From the NCBI RefSeq assembly GCF_000025185.1, contig NC_013720.1:2232001-2296000 (forward strand): a stretch of 64,000 bases of DNA. Reading direction: 5' to 3'. The stretch's first letter is position 1; every line of letters begins with the position of its first letter. Below are positions 53,201-60,600 of the stretch, piece after piece. This DNA comes from Pirellula staleyi DSM 6068 (GTDB taxonomy: Bacteria; Planctomycetota; Planctomycetia; Pirellulales; Pirellulaceae). The position numbers were made by a program, and so were the translations under genes. The notes under the pieces are model-generated. The model was not told the origin of the DNA, ran no database searches, and saw nothing but the letters and a program-made list of their open reading frames with translations.

Positions 53201-55608
53201 CACTGCTGCTGGGTCGCGTCGATGCCTACGATCTCTTTTCGTGGCAGCGGACTCGGCTCGAACTGGCGATGGTCGATGCGCCTCCAAGTGATCTACAAAC
53301 CTTGTCGGATAAAATGCTCCGCTATCAAGCGGCAGCAGAGGCGATCCCCTTACAGCCGCCACTCGATTCGCGCCTGACGTTGCCCTTAGAAGTGGTGGGA
53401 CCTACGAGCGTTCGGCTCGCGCTTGAAAACCAAAAAGAGGCATTCCTCAACGTCACCTGGAATGGTGAAGGTGAACAGCGGGCCTGGGTAACAGCCGAGT
53501 ATGCCGATGACTTGCTAAAAATCGAAACACCGGCGACGCAGCCGATCTATCCGAGCAACTATTCCGACACGGACTTGCTGCTGCAGCGTCCCACTTTCAA
53601 GTTGCGTCGCGGGGTGAGCGAAACGCTACGGATGGTAGTCCGGCGTCAAGAGGCTTCGGCTCGTCCTTCGCGCGTGATCTTGCGATTCCATGTCGCCGGA
53701 AAGCTGCTGCGTTACGACGTGGCTGTCGATCTGCCACTTCCTGAATCGGTCGATCTGCTGGTCGATGGTGTACCAGGAAGTTTTGCCAACGACTCGGCTG
53801 GCGCTCAGCTGTTTCCGTTCCCGAATCGTTCGACGAACTATCAGCTGTCGCTCGCTAGTAGCGCCACCATCGAGCGACAAATTGCGGTCGAGATGTATAG
53901 CCTGAAATCATCGATCAAAGATCCGTTGCCTCAAGTCGCATTGAGCGATGCCGATGCCAAGAAGCTTTTCTCAGAGCTGCCAGTTGGCCCCAAAATCGCC
54001 GATTTGCCAAACGTTGCACTTCCTCCAGCGGGTCAGAATTTGCCGATTCCGTTTCCTGCTCCCCCCCCACCTCCGAAGCCGCTGAAACCAGGAGAAGTTC
54101 CCGAACCACCGCCACCACCCGACCCCAAACTGGGGACCCTATACACACCGCAAGCGATGGTCGGTGGTGTGCTGGTACTGATCCGCGAGCCGGCTGCAGG
54201 TCGCACGATCATGAAGCGACTGGAAGTAACCGCGCAGCGTCCGCAGCGCTATGTGCGGCCGCGAGTGAACTATCAGCCGGGACGACAGCGGATCGAGATT
54301 ATTGTCGACGCTGAAGACCCACGTCTGTTACCAGCGGGTGGTTCGCGCGTGCATGTGGAGGTGCTCGATCCGATCCCCTCGGAAGCGGAGCGCCGCTTAG
54401 ATGGTCAGATTCTTGCTCCTAACTTCGAAACGCAGCTGTTTGTCGAAGTGGCCGACGAACCTGGGCGCTATGTCAACATTGCAATCACGGTCGACGATTA
54501 TCCGCGAGCCTTTCTCTACCGCGTTCCTTGTAGCGCTATTGCGCTCGATGTGCCGGAAGATACCGATGCAGTGAAGGTTTCGCTCGATCCACTTCCCAAG
54601 GGTACGCTCTATAAAGCGCCAGCAGGAGAAATTCCGGTCGTGGTGCGTGTCGATGCGCCTGGTTCTTCCGGTGGCAATCCGCCGCTAGAAGTGCGTGTCG
54701 GTGTGGATCGCGATCGCGATCGAACACTCAACGACGAAGCAGCGCTACTGCTAACGAGCACCCGCGATGTAAAGTTCACTGCCAGTGCCGCAGCTCCCCT
54801 TGGTGAGTTCACGATCGACACCATCGTCAGCGATTTCAGTATTAATGTTCCCGAGAGCGGACTGCAAAGTGGTCTGGCGAACATGCTCGCGCAAGTGTCG
54901 CTCGGAGACCGGATGGGTTACAGCAATCCGATCGAAATTGTGATCGATGGAGAAGCACCTCGGATTTCGGGCGTGGAACTTTTACCCTCTCAGCTCGCTG
55001 TGATCGGCAAACCGGTGGCGGTTTCCTGCATCGCGAGCGACGACGAACTCAGCGGCGTTGCTAAGCTCGAGGTGATGTTCGACACCAACCGGAGCGGCGC
55101 GATTGGCGACGACGACAAGCCGGTGATCGCCGTCTTTCAGCCGGAAGGACGCTGGACCGCCACGGTTCCGACCGAAGGGCTGATGCGCGGGACTTACAAC
55201 CTGCTGCTACGGGCCACCGATCGCGTGGGAAATCAAAGCCCCATTTCGCGAGTGAAGGTGCAAGTCGTTTCGCCCGAGGAAGCGGGGACTGGCGAGAAAA
55301 AACTGCTCGGAACGATTACCGGTACGGTGATTCATGGGGTCACGCCACAGCCGGGAATGAAGGTTTCGCTCTGGCCGGAAGGGGCGAATCCGTACGCCAA
55401 AGTTGATCCCAAAAATCCCGAGCCGAGCAAAAAGATCACCGAAGTGGCGACTGGACCCAAAGGGACGTACGAGATCACCCGCGTGCCACCCGGTAAATAT
55501 CTGCTGGTGGGGGAGGGACTCGTGAAGAACAAGAATCGCCGGGTCGCTATCCCAGTGACGGTGGAGCCTCCTAAGCCGCTCCCGCCGATTGAGCTGAAGC
55601 TCCCTTAA
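50227..55608 (+). CDS. giant bitopic protein with inactive caspase-like domain and Ig/carboxypeptidase-regulatory C-terminus
   Basis: 1793 residues. A basic N-terminus and one membrane helix (about 26-46) place the bulk outside the cytoplasm. Residues 52-300 follow the caspase/metacaspase fold, but the His motif SGHG is SAQG (136-139) and the Cys motif ILDAC is ILDAG (183-187), so it should be catalytically dead. The late segment GAADSSGDSVVDLNEL is as in bacterial caspase homologues. A low-complexity KPGDKPA-type stretch (about 385-465), a long helical part (about 470-1060), a beta-rich part with a Pro-rich insert (about 1278-1300), an Ig-like repeat and a carboxypeptidase-regulatory-like domain (about 1694-1790) follow. 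It is the first of two related giants in a putative type VI-like locus. Confidence 0.85.
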   Translation: MAKSKSWGAKPRQDEERPLRYRWTRRIVLTIALVGMSIWLGQLLLRPFWHPRLHLVLVTGDAFSTGDQVLAAPRSDYVVEDFAGLLSLAPVVHQSSASSGPLILGNLRSRDDMQRLDDELSKLVTGHRDVFVVYVSAQGISSDGEAFLACSEADAQNPLAGQYRVRNLLAQLSELQSHAILLILDAGQTDYDPARGMLVNQFPRLLRDEVQRSGSKNLWVLSSHGPGERSHISHALRRSIFSYFVEHGMAGAADSSGDSVVDLNELFRYVSISTAAFVEQTTAGNAAQAPQLMWGGGEIDAAALSLEITAVLPPNSERPVLTPQLELTQLREPSAIETSAKRQAENEVRSYVQQQISRFSPRGQLGYIVTDRARSVLVQGGKIPTLPGVTPTGTPAATDPAKPGETKPGDKPAEGDAKKPDAAAGDKPAGDQAAGDKAGDKPAAEPTGTATAGAETKGGDTAADGPAIDLLLAKGWQVRDALLAESLGRARGVDSLPHIWRVLERRLLAYELRHRRGANAGEKVLRQNVTELVGVLEQLQARVAGDQFPARSLGRRIALSYPGLSAPITQVRQLAVLERIAAEGGEAMPAVAAAALTQLDYFTSRGGEADFLEWAKAIPPEAMPYEEVRFTSEIAAMQGFDWTIAQQLLRNRLEAERIAAMSSRYEDWIGKLVQETDLKRRHLEREVLAGLAPNRNDLLERLAALQADLVQLRTNLKLLEDAHRLEVEMLHHLPEYLSWQASRDGATLKEQSSSTEISTLVDSLIDLVELRQLPDPTKLPTLARLLPIVKQNRDTVHNYFSDDRIERLVAIPATPGDAWEIELLLETTLPSAGGRQLLLDACGIVDAELASGVTLPDVTRVSLPTSAGRLPATEVHRRGELAWKMLRLLHPDNKEEFPELSSLEAAWKMIPPVERTREDISEFAVAVDQFSEELASFYRNLPGVIEQRAAAGQDFRQVADRKARIRELAMIERGCYFVDSRDAAVMADPSPSLLLGRVDAYDLFSWQRTRLELAMVDAPPSDLQTLSDKMLRYQAAAEAIPLQPPLDSRLTLPLEVVGPTSVRLALENQKEAFLNVTWNGEGEQRAWVTAEYADDLLKIETPATQPIYPSNYSDTDLLLQRPTFKLRRGVSETLRMVVRRQEASARPSRVILRFHVAGKLLRYDVAVDLPLPESVDLLVDGVPGSFANDSAGAQLFPFPNRSTNYQLSLASSATIERQIAVEMYSLKSSIKDPLPQVALSDADAKKLFSELPVGPKIADLPNVALPPAGQNLPIPFPAPPPPPKPLKPGEVPEPPPPPDPKLGTLYTPQAMVGGVLVLIREPAAGRTIMKRLEVTAQRPQRYVRPRVNYQPGRQRIEIIVDAEDPRLLPAGGSRVHVEVLDPIPSEAERRLDGQILAPNFETQLFVEVADEPGRYVNIAITVDDYPRAFLYRVPCSAIALDVPEDTDAVKVSLDPLPKGTLYKAPAGEIPVVVRVDAPGSSGGNPPLEVRVGVDRDRDRTLNDEAALLLTSTRDVKFTASAAAPLGEFTIDTIVSDFSINVPESGLQSGLANMLAQVSLGDRMGYSNPIEIVIDGEAPRISGVELLPSQLAVIGKPVAVSCIASDDELSGVAKLEVMFDTNRSGAIGDDDKPVIAVFQPEGRWTATVPTEGLMRGTYNLLLRATDRVGNQSPISRVKVQVVSPEEAGTGEKKLLGTITGTVIHGVTPQPGMKVSLWPEGANPYAKVDPKNPEPSKKITEVATGPKGTYEITRVPPGKYLLVGEGLVKNKNRRVAIPVTVEPPKPLPPIELKLP

Positions 55609-55742
55609 GGACCGAACTCTCGGTCCGAGACGGTTGACTGGAAGAGACCCCCGAAGGCCACGGTCTCTTCAATTTCTTCGAGTGCTGTCTCAAGCGAGCA
55701 GCTTGTGGGGTGGAGTTTGCTAGCACTTTCTTGGTGCTAGCA
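55609..55742 (+). other. cluster of stem-loops in the 395-base gap after the first giant gene
   Basis: Three perfect hairpins follow directly after the stop: ggaccga/tcggtcc (55609-55626, 4-base loop), gaagagacc/ggtctcttc (55641-55670, 12-base loop) and tgctagcac/gtgctagca (55718-55742, 7-base loop). A weaker caagc/gcttg pair lies at 55691-55705. None has a strong T-run. They may be terminators or a structured intercistronic RNA that sets expression of the lipoprotein gene. The remainder up to 56003 holds nothing I recognise. Confidence 0.55.
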
Positions 55743-56003
55743 GGTCGTTCATGGGCAGGAATTGCCGGTTGTTCATCGATCGGAGAGGGCAAATCCTCAA
55801 GGTCGCACTCGTTCGCGACGATAGTTTAGGTTGAGTCTGCGGGTACTAACGGCTGTGACGATTCTGCGGGTGGTTGTCGCGAGGCAATCGGCTCACGATC
55901 GACGGCAGTTTTTTTCAGCAGACACGAAGTTAATCTCGTTTGTCTGCGAGGCCATCGAGCCGGCTACTTCGATAACCTAACCTTCCTGCGAGAAACCACG
56001 GCC

Positions 56004-57482
56004 ATGAAGCTTTCTTCGTGCCAGGCGATTGCCCTTGCGATGATGATATTCGTCGCACTCGGCTGCCGAAGCGCGCAGACAGCTCCCGCCGCACCGCCGG
56101 GGGCCACCGATTTGCCCACCAGCGCCACGGCCAACGGTCAAACGATCGTGGCCATTGCGCCACCGGCTCAGGCATGCTGTCCCCAACCAACACTTCCCGA
56201 AAAGCTCGGCATCACCGGCCTGTTTAAAGGGATTGGCGGACTGATCGACCGGATTCGTAACCGTCTTGGTTCGCGATTCCCAGGACTCGAAGCCAAGCCT
56301 CCCGTCCTTGCCATCACCGATCCTGCCAACGCCGAGTCGTCGAACCCTGCGGTGGCTGCTGCCGCTGGTGCTAAAGCGGAAGAAGATGCTGCCGCACAAA
56401 AGGTGAAAGCGATTCGCTACCTCGGTTCGCTGGGGTGTGGAGGTTGCTATCCCGATGTGGAGCCGGCACTGCTGGCCGCTCTGGACGACTGCACAGAAGC
56501 GGTGCGCTACGAGGCTGTTCTCGCGCTCCGCAAGAGTGGCGGCGATCCTTGCAAGAACTGCCAGAAGGATGCCTGCTGCAGCGACAAGGTGCGCGAGAAG
56601 CTCGACAAAATTGCCAACGGCATGGACGATCAGGGTTGCTACTTCGAAGCCTCGGATCGGGTGCGCCGCAACGCTCGCCTTGCACTTTGCTACTGTGGCG
56701 GCCCTACCTCTCCCCAGATGCAGCAGACTTTGCCTCAGGAAGGCCCCAGTGAAGAGATTCCCCCCGCCACTGCACCAGCAGCAGGCGCGGTCTCGATTCC
56801 CAAGAGCCAAGTGGAAATGGTTGCCGAACGCATCGAACGAAGCGTAATCGCCAGCAAGCAAGCCAACACGACAACTGGCGGTGTCAATCGACAAGTGGCT
56901 TACGATCAAGCGACCGGCAGCGTGACGGAAGTTCGCTGGGAGCAACTCTCGGCTCGCATCGACCAGTTTGCTTCGCGGGCCGATGCTGCTGGCATGATGA
57001 ACCTGGTCCGAACGCATGTGCTCACCGCCGGTGGGCCGCTTCCTCCGGAACTCACTTCGCGAGCCCTCGAAGTGGCACGGTTCGATTGGACCAACGCCGA
57101 GCGTCTCGTCTCACGACCACTCGCTTCCGCTTTGGCAACCACGCAAGTCGGTGGACTCAGCCTGGTGTGGGAAGAGAATGGCCGACTTTGGATGGTGCGG
57201 GTTCTCGAACGACGGAAAGTCAACCTGGTGCAGCCAGCTTCGTACTCGCAGCCTGTGGCTCCTTCGCGTGACCAAGCGGCTGGTGTGTCGGCTCAGCCTC
57301 GTGCATCGGCTCCCGTGGGGACGTCCGCTCCCGCACCTCGCGGCACCATTCAAGCAGCACCGGCATCTGCACCAGCGCCAGCCAATGGCGGCGGAGTTTC
57401 CGCAGCCGATAATGCGGCTCCTGCTCGTGCACCGGTCGTATTCACCACGCGCGTTGTTCCTTGTAACTGCAACCAGCATTAG
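56004..57482 (+). CDS. Cys-rich HEAT-repeat lipoprotein
   Basis: 492 residues. The signal peptide ends in lipobox VALGC (Cys21), so it is a lipoprotein. Residues about 130-240 contain HEAT-like helices (KVKAIRYLGSLGCGGC, then PALLAALDDCTEAVRYEAVLALR) with many Cys pairs (CGGC, CKNC, CC, CYCGG) that could bind metal or form disulfides outside the membrane. A middle helical domain (about 270-410) and an Ala/Pro-rich tail ending VVPCNCNQH follow. Lying between two giant bitopic genes, it may be the lipoprotein of their complex, comparable in position to TssJ but not similar in sequence. That role is inference. Confidence 0.8.
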   Translation: MKLSSCQAIALAMMIFVALGCRSAQTAPAAPPGATDLPTSATANGQTIVAIAPPAQACCPQPTLPEKLGITGLFKGIGGLIDRIRNRLGSRFPGLEAKPPVLAITDPANAESSNPAVAAAAGAKAEEDAAAQKVKAIRYLGSLGCGGCYPDVEPALLAALDDCTEAVRYEAVLALRKSGGDPCKNCQKDACCSDKVREKLDKIANGMDDQGCYFEASDRVRRNARLALCYCGGPTSPQMQQTLPQEGPSEEIPPATAPAAGAVSIPKSQVEMVAERIERSVIASKQANTTTGGVNRQVAYDQATGSVTEVRWEQLSARIDQFASRADAAGMMNLVRTHVLTAGGPLPPELTSRALEVARFDWTNAERLVSRPLASALATTQVGGLSLVWEENGRLWMVRVLERRKVNLVQPASYSQPVAPSRDQAAGVSAQPRASAPVGTSAPAPRGTIQAAPASAPAPANGGGVSAADNAAPARAPVVFTTRVVPCNCNQH

Positions 57483-57655
57483 TGCGAACCAACAATCCAC
57501 CTACTTCTCCAAGCCATTTTTTACACTCACTGCTACGTTCGAAAAGTCACGTCCTCGGGCAATCGTGTCGCGCTTGGTCGTCGCTGACTCTCGCGTACTT
57601 TGCTACGATGCAGTAGCGAAGCACTCACACGAGCTGATTCGAAGGAAATCCTGCG

Positions 57656-60600
57656 ATGGCCTCACAACAATCTGCCTCGAGCCGTGGTGCCAGTGCCAAA
57701 CGCGGCGGATGGAAAGGGGCCACGACCACAGTCGTCGAGACTCCTCATCGCTGGCAAAGTGGTGCCGCTCCAGGTCGTACTACCGCAGGTCCCACCTGGG
57801 GCCGCTATCGTCGCACTCGCGTGATGATCCTAGGCATCATCTCGATTTGGCTTATTGGCCTGCTGGTGTGGTATCTCTTGTTCCGCCCCGCCATGACACC
57901 GATGGTCACTGTCGTTGCGACCCGCTACGACATGCCACTGCCACCCAACAGCTGGGCTACGGAAGATCTGCGGGGGATCAAGGAACTCGATAGTCAAACC
58001 TTGCGATTGTTCGACGGCAGCGCCGCTTGGGAATCGGAAGAACGTGGCATTCGGCAACTCGAACAGCATCTGAAATCGGCCAAGCCGCGCATCGAACGTA
58101 GCGGCATGCTGATGCTCTACTGGAGCATGCCAGGCTGTGTGGATGACGAGGGGCAACCCTGCTTTATTCCTCCCGGCGCATCTCCCCATCGGAGTGAAAC
58201 ATGGCTGCCACTTGCCGATGTGCTCGAGGAGATCAAAAAACAAGATCTGCCAACGAGCGTGCATAAGCTGATGATTCTGGACGTATCGCGCGAGCGAGCG
58301 AACTGGAGCGTCGGCATGCTCACCACCACCTTCCCAGCGGCTGTGGAGAAGGTTGTCAATCAATCGGGCATTCCGAATTTGGCGATCTTGCTCTCGGCTA
58401 GCCCTGGTCAAGCAGCGGTGGCATCGACTGAACTGCGCGGCACTGTTTTCGGCCGCGCGATGACGATTGGTCTCGCCGGAGCTGCTGATGCCCGCGCCTC
58501 GGGGGGCAACGGTAACGGGCGAGTTTCGCTCCACGAACTGCTGCACTACACCACCGATCGCGTAGAAAAATGGACCAAAGCGCATCGCGGTTTGCCCCAA
58601 CAGCCGATGCTGGTTCCATCGACTACTCCCGACGTGAATTTGGCCTACGCGATGAGCACGTCGAGCTGGCGCAAGCTCGATGCACAAAGCAAACGCCAAG
58701 AGTCGGCACCTCCGGTTGTGGCAGTGGCGACCCTCACCAAACTTTGGAAAACACACGATCGCCTCGCTGCTGAACGGGTCTATCGTTTCGATCCGATTGG
58801 GTGGCGTCATTTTCAGCATCAATTGCTTCGTCTCGAACAGCTGACGACCGCTGGCGATGCTTACCGACAGCAGGCGATTGATCTGGCGACGCAGCTCAGC
58901 AGCCAGTGCGACGCGCTCGATAGTCGTCTTGCGGCGGCAATGGTTCGGCCGTCGATCTTCAGCTACTCGCAAGTGATGACCCCGACTCCGGATAAGCTTT
59001 CGCCCGGTCGCTCGCTACCGTCGCTCGGAACTGCAGACTTGCTGGCAAGCGTCGTACCACAGCAGTCGCGACTCGTGCGCGAACAGCTGAGTCTCGTCGC
59101 CTCGCAGCCGACCGAAAATGGAATCGTGGAAGCACTCCGCGTGATCGAGGAGGCTAAGCTTCCAACCGATCCGGTGGAAGTTCATTTTCTGCGTCTCGTT
59201 GCACGGTTTCATGTGCCGCAGCTGTGGAGCAGTTCCACGGTTGTCGGCAAAGCGATTGACGTTCGCCGTCGCGCATCGGAACTTGCAATTCAGCGTGGCG
59301 ATATCACCCTGCTTGGTGATGAACGTGCCTATGCACTTTCGCGCGGGGAACGGATTGATTCCGATCGTGCGCGGCGCATGGCCGAAGATCTGTTGCTAGC
59401 CGGCAATGCGGCAGCTGGCGTTGATGCAAGTTCGCTCTACACTTCCGCCGAAACGGCGCTCGCCTCTTCTCAGCAGGCCTACCTCGATGCGGCCATCTCC
59501 TTGGCAAGTCGCGATGAAGCGTGGTCGGAAGCGATCTACTTTGCCAAGTGGCTCGCCGAGCCGCAGACCAGCCAGGCCGATCAGCGGAGCGCCGACGATG
59601 CGATTCGAACCGAACTGCTCCCGATGATTAGCGCCTTGCGCCGGTTCGATGAAGCGACCTCACGCTCCGAGAATCAGGATGTCACTAGTTCACGATTCGA
59701 TGCCACCAGCAGTGCTCAATTAACAGCCGCCCATCGCGCACTTCACGAGCGTTTGAAGAAGGCGATTGCCGCCGCGACGGGTGGTAAAGGGACTGATGCG
59801 GCCAACGTCAATAAACTCGAGAATCTGCTCACCCTACCGATGATTCCGTGGCTGCAGCGCGACGCACTGCGCCGGAAGTTGACCGAAACTTTGGGCGAGC
59901 TCGAAACCTTGGCGGCAGCACCACCCGTTCCCAAAACTGGTGAAGAGCAAGTGGCCGAACCACCAGCCGACCAGATGGCTCGCTTGGAGTCGTCGTGGAC
60001 CGTGCACCCGCTCATCGCCGCCTTGTCGCTGGAATCGGAAGCGTCGATCGTTGCGAGCGATCCGCTCCCCGGTTCGACCGATAAGCCAGCTGTCACTACA
60101 CCCACGAGCATCGAAGCTCCCGTTTCGCAGGCCAACCCAACGACCCCACCTGCGCTCGATTTGAGTTTGCCAACCTCTCCCGATATTGCCATCGACGGCG
60201 AGCTCTTCTCGGCGGATGGAAAAGTAGAGACCAAGGAGTTTGCTACTTCGCAAACAGCCGATGCGCCGAAGCCTCAAGCAACGGCGCAGGAGAAGGGGGA
60301 GAAGAGCGATCCAGAGGCCACCAATCCATCGCAGTTGTTCGCCACCCTCGATAAACAAGCGGCAGTGATTCGCGCACGGTTGATGCGACTGAGTGCCCCC
60401 GAGCTGATTGTGCTCCCCGAACTGGCAGCGAGTGCTACGGAGTCGAGTGTTCGAACACGCGCGAGCCTCAGTGGCTGGTCGGACCTCTGCAAAACCGACT
60501 CGCTGCTGCGAGCCGCTGCTCCGCTCTGGTTTCCTGCACCTGTCGACGATCCCATCGGACGTCTCCGCAGCCGCGATCTTCAGCAACTGCTGCTCGCCGA

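Noticed and set aside
55977-57017. 346-codon minus-strand open frame over the HEAT lipoprotein gene
   Set aside because: The product is His/Arg/Cys-rich without any family pattern, while the plus-strand frame has a signal peptide, lipobox and HEAT-like repeats.
57830-58972. 380-codon minus-strand open frame inside the vWA giant gene
   Set aside because: No recognisable domain and composition typical of an antisense shadow; the plus-strand frame has clear domains here.
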